From contig DATMAU010000013.1 of the NCBI GenBank assembly GCA_035559775.1, positions 1 through 64,000 on the forward strand: 64,000 bases of DNA, written 5' to 3'. Within the stretch, counting starts at the first letter, position 1. Every line of letters starts with the position of its first letter. The notes beneath the pieces are model-generated. The model saw nothing but the letters and a program-made list of their open reading frames with translations, did no database searches and was not told where the DNA came from. The translations under genes were made by a program, and so were the position numbers. The stretch is from AG1 sp035559775. GTDB lineage: Archaea; Thermoproteota; Thermoprotei_A; Sulfolobales; AG1. Of this stretch, positions 1-7,850 are shown piece by piece.

Positions 1-360
1 CTCAAGAACCTCTTGGAGGGTAGGGAGGTTTATCTAGATATAGATGATCTCTATGTGTATGATAGATATGGTAGAGTCATTGCTATAGCCTATCTCCAGA
101 TCAACTCAACACATCTTCTTAACATAAACCTATGGCTAGCTATGAACGGCTATGCATCGATCATAGATTATACCAATGAGTTTAAACCGCATTTATGGAG
201 CCTCTATATAGCCCACACGGCTCGGGTTACAGAGGGTATGGTAACTAGCAATACAATGCCCGAGAGTCTTGGTGGAAACATATACCTCGTCATATTAATA
301 GCGATCTTTGGTGCTTTCATGGCAATTCTCCTCTACATAAAACTTCTTAGAGGCAGGTAG
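1..360 (+). CDS. C-terminal part of a membrane-anchored staphylococcal-nuclease-like protein (5' partial)
   Basis: The frame is open from base 1, so the start lies outside the window. The residues DIDDLYVYDRYGRVIA, then INLWLAMNGYA, then NEFKPHLW follow the order of conserved blocks in the C-terminal part of the thermonuclease (SNase) fold. In that family the DRYGR arginine belongs to the active-site region. A hydrophobic helix (about the last 25 residues, IYLVILIAIFGAFMAILLY) ends the protein, so it is probably tethered to the membrane by its C-terminus. The family assignment rests on motif order only. The catalytic N-terminal half is not visible, and an inactive SNase-like domain is possible. 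Confidence 0.6.
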   Translation, partial: LKNLLEGREVYLDIDDLYVYDRYGRVIAIAYLQINSTHLLNINLWLAMNGYASIIDYTNEFKPHLWSLYIAHTARVTEGMVTSNTMPESLGGNIYLVILIAIFGAFMAILLYIKLLRGR

Positions 361-447
361 TCAGAATACTAATCTTCACTCATAGCTCTACCGGCTTCGT
401 GTTGTTAGGAAGTCTTCTAGGCTTAGTTTGCGGAGGTGAGGCATTAG

Positions 448-453
448 TATAAA
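448..453 (+). promoter_or_regulatory. TATA box of the SDR gene
   Basis: TATAAA lies 31-36 bases before the ATG at 484, the usual archaeal spacing for a short or absent leader. A GGTGA match to the 16S 3' end follows at 476-480. Together they favour 484 over the TTG at 457 as the start. Confidence 0.5.
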
Positions 454-483
454 GGTTTGGTAGAGATTATACTTGGTGACCTT

Positions 484-1275
484 ATGGATCTTGGTTTGAA
501 GGGTAAGAGGGTTATTGTTACAGCCTCGACTAAGGGGATAGGTTTTGGTGTTGCAAAGGTCTTCGCCGAGGAGGGGGCTAGGGTTGTGATTACATCTAGG
601 TCTAAAGAGAACGTGGATCTCGCTGTTAAGAGGTTAAAGGAGATCTCGGGCTCAGAGGTCCTCGGTATAGAGGCTGATCTTAGGGTTAGGAGCGATGTTG
701 AGAGGCTTGTGAGAGAGGTTCTAAACACATTTGGGGGTGTGGATATCCTTGTATATAACACAGGGCCTCCCAAGCTGGGGACGTTCATGGAGCTCAGCTT
801 CGAGGACTGGGAGGAGGCTGTAAAGCTCCTCCTCCTCAACGCTGTGTGGCTCACAAAGCTAGTGGTTCCGGGGATGATTGAGAGGAGGTGGGGGAGGCTT
901 ATATATATAACCTCGAGCACGCTCAAACAGATCATCCCAACCATAGTGCTCTCAAATACTGTGAGGCTAAGCATAGCGGGGCTCGTGAAATCACTAGCCC
1001 ACGAGCTGGGCGGGATGGGTATAACGGCCAACGGGATCATGCAGGGCCATATAAAGACGGAGAGGACGATGAGGATAGCCGAGGATCTAGCGTTAAGAAA
1101 CAAGGTCACCGTTGACGAGGCTCTCAAGAACCTAGCTAAAGACATCCCGGCGGGGAGGCTGGGCTTGCCTGAGGAGATAGGCTATCTAGCAGCATTTCTG
1201 GCAAGCGATAAGGCATCATATATAAATGGGGCTATGATCCTGATCGATGGGGGCTATGTGAAGACAGTATTATAG
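484..1275 (+). CDS. Short-chain dehydrogenase/reductase family protein with atypical active site
   Basis: A Rossmann-fold SDR of about 263 residues. The dinucleotide-binding TASTKGIG motif is at residues 13-20, and the C-terminal DGGY block typical of FabG-like classical SDRs is near the end. The serine of the catalytic triad is present in YITSS, but the expected YxxxK is replaced by a stretch reading SNTVR. Tyrosine and lysine are therefore both missing. I recall a subgroup of annotated 3-oxoacyl-ACP-reductase-like SDRs with a similar SNxVR stretch, so this may be a subfamily trait rather than decay. Substrate unknown. The gene stands alone and converges on lysX. ATG 484 is preferred because GGTGA lies 4-8 bases upstream of it and a TATA box lies further up. 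Confidence 0.85.
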   Translation: MDLGLKGKRVIVTASTKGIGFGVAKVFAEEGARVVITSRSKENVDLAVKRLKEISGSEVLGIEADLRVRSDVERLVREVLNTFGGVDILVYNTGPPKLGTFMELSFEDWEEAVKLLLLNAVWLTKLVVPGMIERRWGRLIYITSSTLKQIIPTIVLSNTVRLSIAGLVKSLAHELGGMGITANGIMQGHIKTERTMRIAEDLALRNKVTVDEALKNLAKDIPAGRLGLPEEIGYLAAFLASDKASYINGAMILIDGGYVKTVL

Positions 1276-1421
1276 ATAGCTAGCAATAAAGAAAGCATCG
1301 ATAAGCATAGTCGCTCATCCTTAGATATTAATACTTTTCTCTCCCCTCATTCTAGGGTTTTCACAGCTTTCTCAGAACGCTTATTCCTTTTCTAATAAAC
1401 TGCTCTTTGTTGGTTGCTCTG

Positions 1422-2264
1422 CTATAGATTGGCTTGTGATAACACATACTCAGCAACGATGCCAGCTATATCTACACCAGTCACCCTGGCTACGTTTTTA
1501 AACTCTGGGACTGGGTTTGCCTCGTTCACTATATAGCCTCTCTCTGGGTCTTCAAATATATCTATCCCAGCCACCTCTAGTCCGAGGGCTCTGGCAGCTT
1601 TTATTGCTAGATCTTCTAGCTCTGGGTCTTTAGGTACTGGCCGGGCTTCTGCTCCTCTAGCTGTGTTTGTTATCCAATGTGTCTTATTGATCCTGTAGAT
1701 CGAGATCACCTGATCCCCTATCACCGTTGCCCTTATATCCCTCCAGGGTTTCTTAACATATTCCTGCACGATCCCGTAGAGGGCTTGGGGGCCTAGGGAC
1801 TCCCTATGGGCTATTAATGCGCTAAGCTCTCCAGGGTCTCTTGCCATTGAGACAAGCCTACCCCAGCTTCCTTGGGAGGGTTTATAGACCACAGGGTATC
1901 CTAGATCCTCGGCGCCTTTCTCGATAGAGCTTGGTCCGAAGGACGCATAGCTTTCTGGGATCGGGATCCCTGATCTTGCTAGTGTCGAGAGGCACCAGAT
2001 CTTGCTCTGCGAGGTAGCTATCGAGAGGGAGTTATTGATAACCCTTACCCCCGATCCCTCTAGAGCTACTGTCGACTCTAGAGCGGCTATTCTGCTAACA
2101 CTCCTCTGAATAGCTATCGATGGATCCCCGGGGATCTTGCTCCCTATCTTTATAGGCTCCCTACTAATATCCATAAGCCTATAACTAGCCCCCAGCCTTT
2201 CAAGGGCCCTTGCTATCTGCTCCTCCTCCCACCTTGCAACTGTGTGGTAGACTATCAGGATCAA
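1422..2264 (-). CDS. lysX: LysX/ArgX-type ATP-grasp ligase of the LysW carrier pathway
   Basis: A 280-residue RimK-related ATP-grasp enzyme. The ATP-grasp region (VYKPSQGSWGR) and the C-terminal metal/ATP-binding block NEANPVPEFKN followed by VTGVD match LysX/ArgX. These enzymes join the amino group of alpha-aminoadipate or glutamate to the C-terminal glutamate of LysW for lysine or arginine/ornithine synthesis. The lysW gene just upstream on the same strand supports this. The usual NEVNHTxEFKN block is altered here, so substrate choice (lysine or arginine arm) cannot be read by eye. The start is TTG with GGAGGA about 15 bases upstream, which is rather far. No lysZ, lysY, lysJ or lysK is in the window. 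Confidence 0.8.
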   Translation of the reverse strand: MILIVYHTVARWEEEQIARALERLGASYRLMDISREPIKIGSKIPGDPSIAIQRSVSRIAALESTVALEGSGVRVINNSLSIATSQSKIWCLSTLARSGIPIPESYASFGPSSIEKGAEDLGYPVVYKPSQGSWGRLVSMARDPGELSALIAHRESLGPQALYGIVQEYVKKPWRDIRATVIGDQVISIYRINKTHWITNTARGAEARPVPKDPELEDLAIKAARALGLEVAGIDIFEDPERGYIVNEANPVPEFKNVARVTGVDIAGIVAEYVLSQANL

Positions 2265-2555
2265 TTCTAAACCCCAATCCTCCTCACTGCATTCTGGTAC
2301 TTATCGGTGCTCCTCCATATCAGGGGCTCCAACCTCGCGGCATAGGGATCTCTGACCACTGAATTGCGACTTCTATATGTTAAGAGAACATTCTCCGAAC
2401 CGCTTGGAGCATCGCTCCTATAGCGGTGCGGGGTTGTTGTGAGAGTCTCTCTATCGATTATCTGTGGGGGAATGGTTCTTATACTCGTTGTTAGGATAGA
2501 TGCTATGGTTTTCAAAGGATTAACAGCACCTCAGGGGCCATGCCAGGAAGCAAAC
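2265..2555. other. Intergenic stretch between lysW and lysX
   Basis: This 291-base gap separates the two co-oriented genes. Open frames exist on both strands but have the composition of shadow or random frames, and I recognise no domain in them. I see no tRNA, clear C/D-box pair or strong hairpin. Confidence 0.3.
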
Positions 2556-2726
2556 CTATTCTCCCCAATCCTCCCCAACGCCCTGGAATGGTTTAAGCCT
2601 TATAGATCCCCCATCGAGGATCACTATCTCTATCGTTGCACCGCAATCATGATCCACAAGCTCTCCCGAGACAGGGTCGCTCGGGATCTCGATTGGTTTT
2701 CCACAGACGGGGCATCTATGCTCCAT
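2556..2726 (-). CDS. lysW: LysW alpha-amino-group carrier protein
   Basis: A 56-residue acidic zinc-ribbon protein. It begins MEHRCPVCGKP (CxxC), has a later CG, and ends exactly in EDWGE, the hallmark C-terminus of LysW. The final glutamate is the attachment point for alpha-aminoadipate or glutamate during lysine/arginine synthesis. The ATG at 2726 has GGTGG about eight bases upstream on the minus strand. A TATA-like tttttatatag sits about 35-45 bases upstream. The start was placed here because the residues upstream show no LysW similarity. It is divergent from the Lrp-type regulator, an arrangement that fits regulation of this pathway. Confidence 0.93.
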   Translation of the reverse strand: MEHRCPVCGKPIEIPSDPVSGELVDHDCGATIEIVILDGGSIRLKPFQGVGEDWGE

Positions 2727-2861
2727 AGAACCACCATATAGAGCTTGGCGGTGCGCACTATATAAAAACATACCCATAAACAAGGACTACTCGCTATCTG
2801 TTCTAGCCTGGTTTGTTCTTTATATAAACATTACTCGGTAAGGATCGTTCGTTGTTAGAAC

Positions 2862-2868
2862 ATATATT
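2862..2868 (+). promoter_or_regulatory. TATA box for leaderless Lrp-family gene
   Basis: ATATATT is centred about 25 bases before the GTG at 2890, as expected if transcription starts at or next to the start codon. Confidence 0.45.
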
Positions 2869-2889
2869 GCTTATCGATATAATACATGG

Positions 2890-3318
2890 GTGCCAAGAAT
2901 CTCTGTCGATGAAACGGATCAGAAGATACTCTCTATACTTAAGAAGGATGGCAGGGCATCATATAGAGAGATAGCAAGATCTGTGGGGCTTAGCGAGACG
3001 GCTGTGAGGAAGAGGATCTCTAACATGGTTAGGAAAGGTATTATAAGGAGATTCAGTGTCGAGTATGTACTGAGCGATGAAGCCAGAGCCCTTGTCCTTG
3101 TAAAGACCTCTCCCCCCACAAGAACCCCTGAGGTTGCTGAGAGGATAAGGAATATCGAGGGTGTTGAGGCTGTCTACGAGGTTACCGGTGAGCACGATAT
3201 AGCTGTGCTTGTGAGGGGTGTTGGTATTGGTTTTATAAATAAGTGTATAGATGCGATAAGATCTATAGAGGGGGTTGTCTCAACATACACAATGATCATA
3301 CTAAGGGCACATATATAG
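2890..3318 (+). CDS. Lrp/AsnC family transcriptional regulator
   Basis: 142 residues. The N-terminal winged HTH reads DETDQKILSILKKDGRASYREIA, then LSETAVRKRISNMVRKGII. It is followed by the RAM ligand-binding domain (EGVEAVYEVTGEHDIAVLV, then EGVVSTYTMIIL). Proteins of this family bind DNA as dimers or octamers and respond to amino acids. Its divergent position next to lysW recalls LysM of Sulfolobus, an Lrp-type regulator of the LysW pathway, so control of lysW/lysX is a reasonable inference. The start is GTG, with a TATA box at leaderless spacing and no Shine-Dalgarno. It is followed after 12 bases by the methyltransferase gene. Confidence 0.9.
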   Translation: MPRISVDETDQKILSILKKDGRASYREIARSVGLSETAVRKRISNMVRKGIIRRFSVEYVLSDEARALVLVKTSPPTRTPEVAERIRNIEGVEAVYEVTGEHDIAVLVRGVGIGFINKCIDAIRSIEGVVSTYTMIILRAHI

Positions 3319-3330
3319 CGGGTCTCTCTC

Positions 3331-4353
3331 ATGCCAGCCATAGCTAGTCTCACAGAGATCCTGGAGGATATCTATGTAGAGCCTGGGGAGGATGCTAGGA
3401 GGCTTGCTAGGAGGTACGGTTATCTAGAATACATGGTTGAGAGATACATAAGAATCCTTGGCAGCTCCGCAGAGGATCTCTTGGAAGCGATGGAGGATCA
3501 ATCGATCCTCAAGCCCGTTGCTAGATGCAATAACCTGAGGATCGATTGTAAGAAGCTAGAGGAGAGGCTCAAGGGCCTCGGGTTCGAGGTTAGGAGGCTT
3601 GAATGGTCCCGAGAGGCTATAGAGATCCTGAGAGCCCCTGAGAGTCCTACCCCTGGCTCTACCCATGAGTATCTCAAGGGCTACTATTACCTCCACAGAG
3701 ACTCCTCCCCCCTCATACCACCGCTTAACATGGATCTAGGTGTCGGCGACTCTGTGCTCGACACATGCGCAGCCCCAGGTGGTAAGGCGACATATATAGC
3801 CCAGCTTATCGGGGATAGGGGGCTTGTTATTGCTAACGATATCTCTCTCGATAGGATAAGATCCCTTGTGTCAAATATAGCGAGGATGGGTTTTAAAAGC
3901 ATAGCAGTGACTAGGGGCGATGCTAGGAGGATCAAGAATATTGTTGGGAGGGGGTTCACCAAGATCCTTGTAGATGCTCCTTGCAGTGCTGAGGGCTATA
4001 TAATGATAGATCCCGGTAGGAAGAGGAGAACAGATCAGAAGAGCCTCGCAGCACTTGTTAAGAGGCAGATAGAGATCCTAGTATCGGCTATAGAGATCCT
4101 GGAGCCTGGAGGGGTTCTGGTTTACTCCACATGCAGTATAGCTCCTGAGGAGAATGAGTATGTTGTGAGCAGGGTTCTCGACATATATGGTGATGAGATC
4201 TTTTTGAGAGAGCCGAGGCTATCGATCTGGTCTAGAGGTATAGAGGATCTATGGATCAAGAGGATCTCTCCGGAGGTTAGGAAGTGCATAAGAACATGGC
4301 CCCATATCCATAGGACAGGGGGATCTTTTGTATGCGTGATAGGAAGGAGATGA
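3331..4353 (+). CDS. NOL1/NOP2/Sun (NSUN) family RNA m5C methyltransferase
   Basis: 340 residues. An N-terminal helical/RNA-binding segment precedes a Rossmann methyltransferase domain from about residue 130. The SAM-binding block is DTCAAPGGKATYIAQL, the catalytic-region cysteine lies in LVDAPCSAEG, and the second cysteine in VYSTCSIAPEEN. These two cysteines act in product release and covalent catalysis in RsmB/NSUN enzymes. The target (tRNA or rRNA cytosine) cannot be told from sequence. The 3' end overlaps the PUA gene by 22 bases, suggesting translational coupling and a shared RNA-modification role. Confidence 0.92.
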   Translation: MPAIASLTEILEDIYVEPGEDARRLARRYGYLEYMVERYIRILGSSAEDLLEAMEDQSILKPVARCNNLRIDCKKLEERLKGLGFEVRRLEWSREAIEILRAPESPTPGSTHEYLKGYYYLHRDSSPLIPPLNMDLGVGDSVLDTCAAPGGKATYIAQLIGDRGLVIANDISLDRIRSLVSNIARMGFKSIAVTRGDARRIKNIVGRGFTKILVDAPCSAEGYIMIDPGRKRRTDQKSLAALVKRQIEILVSAIEILEPGGVLVYSTCSIAPEENEYVVSRVLDIYGDEIFLREPRLSIWSRGIEDLWIKRISPEVRKCIRTWPHIHRTGGSFVCVIGRR

Positions 4354-4892
4354 GGAGATATAGGGAGAAGCTTCTAGGGATCCTCTCAAGAGCCTATAGA
4401 AGATCCGAGATTAGTAGGTGTATCCCACAAACTCTCGAGATCACATGCAACCTATACCCAGGGATATGTATAGTTACAGCTATAGAGAGGGAGACAGGTC
4501 TCAAGCATCTATACGCAGGATCCCCTGTTGGGATTATAATCAATGGCGAGATCTACCCATACCCAGACCTATTGCAAGAGATATATAGATGCACCGGTGA
4601 TATAAGATCCGCTGTGGAGGCAGGATCCCATGGTGTTAAAGCCTACCTATATGGAAACGATCTTCTGGTAGCGAGTGTCGAAAAGATCTACAGGCCCTTT
4701 AGGAGGGGAGATATAGTGGGCGTAATAGATACAGATGATGGACACGTCATAGGGGTTGGAAGAGCACTACTAGATCCTGCAGAGATCCTTAGGGTCAGGG
4801 CCATGGGTAGGGGTACAGAGGCTGCTGTGGAGAATATATTCGATCTAGGCTGGTTCCTCAGAGTATTAAAACCAATCGCTGAGGAGTATTAA
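4332..4892 (+). CDS. PUA-domain RNA-binding protein (Nip7-like)
   Basis: 186 residues with an N-terminal basic region (MRDRKEMRRYREKLL), a middle segment resembling the pre-PUA part of Nip7-like proteins, and a C-terminal PUA domain (FRRGDIVGVIDTDDGHVIGVGRALLDP). PUA domains bind structured RNA in modification and ribosome-biogenesis factors. The gene overlaps the m5C methyltransferase, so the two products may act on the same RNA. Two ATGs are possible (4332 and 4350). An AGGAAGGAG run sits directly before 4350, too close to serve it well, so 4332 is kept. Confidence 0.8.
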   Translation: MRDRKEMRRYREKLLGILSRAYRRSEISRCIPQTLEITCNLYPGICIVTAIERETGLKHLYAGSPVGIIINGEIYPYPDLLQEIYRCTGDIRSAVEAGSHGVKAYLYGNDLLVASVEKIYRPFRRGDIVGVIDTDDGHVIGVGRALLDPAEILRVRAMGRGTEAAVENIFDLGWFLRVLKPIAEEY

Positions 4893-4930
4893 GACTTAGA
4901 GCAGGCTCAGATGTTATGGCTATAGAATAG

Positions 4931-5566
4931 CTATAAGGGTCTCTGTGGGGTTACGATAGCCTTCATAGGACCGCTTGGTCCTGGTATTGTTAGGAGCTTG
5001 ATCTTTGCTATCTCCACCTTCCTGATAGGGTATATCTTTTTAGCCTCCTGTAATATCTGGCTCTGTATCTCTCCAAGCGAGGCCTTTATAAACTCATCCA
5101 GTGTTTTCTCCGAGGCTGCTTTGGATAGTATTTCGAACATTATCTTTCGGATGGTTTTTTTCTGGGATGCTTTGCACCTATAGGTTGTGAAGGCAGCTGC
5201 TGTCACCCTTATCCCATAGCCATCTTTAGTGGTTAGGTTGATTATCCCAGCCACCTTGCTGCTCTTCCTCCTTGTAAGGCTTCTGAGATAGTCTCTAGCT
5301 AGCTCCATGAGCTTAAACCTGGTTATCGCTCTATCACCATCCACTCCTATTATCTGGAACTTGAATCTAATGTGGAGCTGCGATATATCCCCGGTGAGCT
5401 CGTACATTGTCACCTCAACAGTTCTCCCAACGATCTTCCAGTCCTCGTCTGCTGGTACAGAGCCTATCTCAACCTCTCCGAAAAGAGGGGGTGCTGTAAC
5501 CCTATACCACTTCTTATACTTCCACTTCTCCCTCCCAGGGATCCTTGCCCTTGACAAGAGAGGCAC
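4931..5566 (-). CDS. rps3ae: 30S ribosomal protein eS1 (S3Ae)
   Basis: 211 residues clearly matching the archaeal/eukaryotic eS1 family. The blocks KWKYKKWYRVTAPPLFGEVEIG, ELTGDIS, RSLTRRKSSKV and YPIRKVEIAKIKLLTIP are in the expected order. It belongs to the platform of the small ribosomal subunit. The start is GTG (5566), and the start context shows no long leader. The gene is divergent from carS and convergent with the PUA gene. Confidence 0.96.
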   Translation of the reverse strand: MPLLSRARIPGREKWKYKKWYRVTAPPLFGEVEIGSVPADEDWKIVGRTVEVTMYELTGDISQLHIRFKFQIIGVDGDRAITRFKLMELARDYLRSLTRRKSSKVAGIINLTTKDGYGIRVTAAAFTTYRCKASQKKTIRKIMFEILSKAASEKTLDEFIKASLGEIQSQILQEAKKIYPIRKVEIAKIKLLTIPGPSGPMKAIVTPQRPL

Positions 5567-5686
5567 CGGCTACTCCATATATTGCAAGGGGATTTAAAAG
5601 TCACAGTAAGCTAAGTATAGAGGATCTCTATATTAAAGCCATCAACGCGTTCATGTGTGGTGGGCTAGATAGAGCTGGTCACGAGC

Positions 5687-6202
5687 TTGATCGAGATGAT
5701 CCTGAAAGCGATCTTCATATACTTCCCCGCAATGGCCTCCAACGGGGCTCCCGTATTCGTTAAGAGGGGAAAACCAATAGATCTTGGGAGGATGTTCATA
5801 GATGGTAAGAGGATCCTGGGCGATGGAAAGACCTTCGAAGGACTAGCAGTTGGCATGATCTTCGGAACAGGTGTAGGGGCTATCTACTCAGCAGCCCTCG
5901 ATAACCCGTATTTTGTGCCATACGCAGCAGCATCATCCCTAGGAGCACTTCTAGGCGATATGGTGGGAGCCTTTATAAAGAGGAGGCTAGGGATCCCTAG
6001 GGGGGCTCCGGCACCCCTCCTAGACCAGCTATCATTCTTCATCTTCGCAAACATCTTGGTAAAAACCCTATCGCTCGACACCATAATTGGTTACCAAATA
6101 GACCTCGGGATCTTCATAGCAGGAGCCCTTATAGTGCTTATCCTCCACATAGCCACAAACTGGGGAGCCTATAAACTAGGGCTTAAAAATGTGCCTTACT
6201 AG
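5687..6202 (+). CDS. carS: CDP-archaeol synthase
   Basis: 171-residue integral membrane enzyme that transfers CMP from CTP to unsaturated archaetidic acid, making CDP-archaeol for archaeal phospholipids. The family signature is intact: FPAMASNGAPVFVKRGKPIDLG, then DGKRILGDGKTFEG, then PRGAPAPLLDQLSF. Four to five membrane segments are visible, which is normal for CarS. TTG 5687 or ATG 5696 are both possible starts. Neither has a strong Shine-Dalgarno, so the first ten residues are uncertain. Confidence 0.95.
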   Translation: MIEMILKAIFIYFPAMASNGAPVFVKRGKPIDLGRMFIDGKRILGDGKTFEGLAVGMIFGTGVGAIYSAALDNPYFVPYAAASSLGALLGDMVGAFIKRRLGIPRGAPAPLLDQLSFFIFANILVKTLSLDTIIGYQIDLGIFIAGALIVLILHIATNWGAYKLGLKNVPY

Positions 6203-6303
6203 AGATCCTAAGATCAAATTGTTCTTGATAAACCTGCTACTCCTCCCTATAGGGCTTGGGGAAGAGCCCTGCTTCGATGCTTATAACCTTATGAGCTATA
6301 TAC

Positions 6304-6900
6304 ATGGTGATAGGGTTGCTCTCATTCAGATCGGTCTACATTATTATCAGGCCGAGAGGTTCTAGAGATCTCTATGCTCTAGACTGTGAAATGCATAAAT
6401 ACGCTAGAGGTAGATCGCCTCTGGAAAGGCTATACTTAACATTAAGGGTGGCTGGCTATAAGGGTATCGAGCCGTTTGAAGGTGATAGGGGGTGTATCGA
6501 GTCTTTTGCTAGCTATTTAAGAGATGTCGAAGGTCTCCTCAAAGGAGGGCTTGAGAGCGCCTCCGAGCTTAAGATCTCTCCTATCAGGGTTATGATCTCC
6601 CATATATTATCGCCTACAAAAGCGATATTCAGAAGTGTTGAGGAGGGGGTTAGGGGATATGTTGCCACAAATATAGAGCTGTCACTGGCTAGAGAGATGT
6701 TTGAGCTGGTGAGATGTGTTGGGGAGAACTCTTGCGAAAGAGCAGATCTAGGTTATCTCACGCTAGGCATAGATCCTGGTGATAAGAAGCTATACCTCGT
6801 AAGCGAGGGCCGTGGAAGGATCAGACTTACGAGCTATGAGAAAATAATAGATCTCGATAGACTGGTTGAGAGACTTCGACAGGATCACTTCTTCATATAG
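6304..6900 (+). CDS. Conserved-looking hypothetical protein
   Basis: 198 residues and no family recognised. It is soluble, mixed alpha/beta by appearance, with four cysteines (near residues 28, 65, 139 and 144) and no membrane segment. The ATG at 6304 lies about 100 bases after carS. The 3' end overlaps the end of the convergent oppF by 16 bases, so transcripts of the two would be complementary there. Codon use and composition match the neighbours, which argues for a real gene. Confidence 0.55.
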   Translation: MVIGLLSFRSVYIIIRPRGSRDLYALDCEMHKYARGRSPLERLYLTLRVAGYKGIEPFEGDRGCIESFASYLRDVEGLLKGGLESASELKISPIRVMISHILSPTKAIFRSVEEGVRGYVATNIELSLAREMFELVRCVGENSCERADLGYLTLGIDPGDKKLYLVSEGRGRIRLTSYEKIIDLDRLVERLRQDHFFI

Positions 6901-7844
6901 AGCCAGCATGAGACGAAGTGGTTCCTTTCATCCTCTATAGACGGGGGTTCTTCTCTTCTGCAGATATCCATGGCGAGGGGGCATCTTGGGTGGAACCTAC
7001 AACCCTTGGGAGGATTTATAGGGGATGGTGGCTCTCCGATCGGTCTTACCCTCTTTTTATCTCTACTCACCTTAGGATCTGGGATCGGTATTGAGGATAC
7101 CAGCATCTGGGTGTATGGGTGGAGGGGTCTCTCGAAGACCTTATCGCTCTCTGAGATCTCGAACACCTTGCCTAGATACATAACAGCGATCCTGTTGCTC
7201 ATATACTTAACAACGCTCAGGTCGTGGGATATGAAGAGGTATGTGAGGTTATGCTTCTTCTGGAGATCTTTAAGCAGCTCAAGGATCTGGGCTTGGACGC
7301 TTACATCTAGGCTTGAGGTTGGCTCATCGAGCACTACGAACCTGGGCTTAGATACTATGGCTCTCAGGATAGCTACCCTCTGTTTCTGGCCTCCTGAGAG
7401 CTCGTGGGGGTATCGGTAGAGGAACTCGGCTCCTAAACCCACCTCGGCCAGACGATCCGATAGGAATTTCACTGTGTCCCCCACATCTATTTTGAAGGCT
7501 TTGAGCGGCTCCTCTAGTATCTCTATTATCGTCATCCGCGGGTTTAGAGACGTATGTGGGTCTTGGAAGACCATCTGTGCATTTCTACGGAACTCTCTAT
7601 ACTCGCTTCCCCTCATACGCCATATATCCTTCCCCATATAGAGGATCCTTCCATGTGTTGGTTTCACAAGACCGAGGATAGCTTTTCCTAGGGTGCTTTT
7701 ACCACTACCGCTCTCACCAACCACGCCCAGAGTCTCTCCCTCCTCGACATAGAGGCTAACACCATCGACAGCCCTGACTTTTTTCGTAAAACTACTCCTC
7801 ACTCTGAAATAGACCCTCAGATCCTCTGTCTCGACCAGCTTCAC
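6885..7844 (-). CDS. oppF: Oligopeptide ABC transporter ATP-binding protein (OppF-type)
   Basis: 319 residues. Walker A is GESGSGKST, the Q-loop region VFQDPHTSLNP, the signature LSGGQKQR, Walker B VVLDEPTSSLD and the switch histidine in FISHDL. The C-terminal oligopeptide-transporter extension (NPPKGCRFHPRCPLA with paired cysteines) identifies the Opp/Dpp class. It is the last gene of the operon, six bases after oppD. Residues about 273-302 are encoded by a tract identical at DNA level to oppD (see 6933-7020). Confidence 0.93.
   Translation of the reverse strand: MKLVETEDLRVYFRVRSSFTKKVRAVDGVSLYVEEGETLGVVGESGSGKSTLGKAILGLVKPTHGRILYMGKDIWRMRGSEYREFRRNAQMVFQDPHTSLNPRMTIIEILEEPLKAFKIDVGDTVKFLSDRLAEVGLGAEFLYRYPHELSGGQKQRVAILRAIVSKPRFVVLDEPTSSLDVSVQAQILELLKDLQKKHNLTYLFISHDLSVVKYMSNRIAVMYLGKVFEISESDKVFERPLHPYTQMLVSSIPIPDPKVSRDKKRVRPIGEPPSPINPPKGCRFHPRCPLAMDICRREEPPSIEDERNHFVSCWLYMKK
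6933..7020 (-). repeat. 88-bp tract identical to part of oppD (copy in oppF)
   Basis: All 88 bases match 7899-7986 without a single difference, while the flanking coding DNA is clearly diverged. The tract encodes the cysteine-rich C-terminal motif of both ATPases. Such a sharply bounded identical block between paralogues indicates recent gene conversion. Confidence 0.95.
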
Positions 7845-7850
7845 ATAGCC

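Noticed and set aside
2267..2741. Overlapping open frames on both strands between lysW and lysX, and across lysW
   Set aside because: No domain similarity, residue composition like random translation, and one frame lies antisense to lysW.
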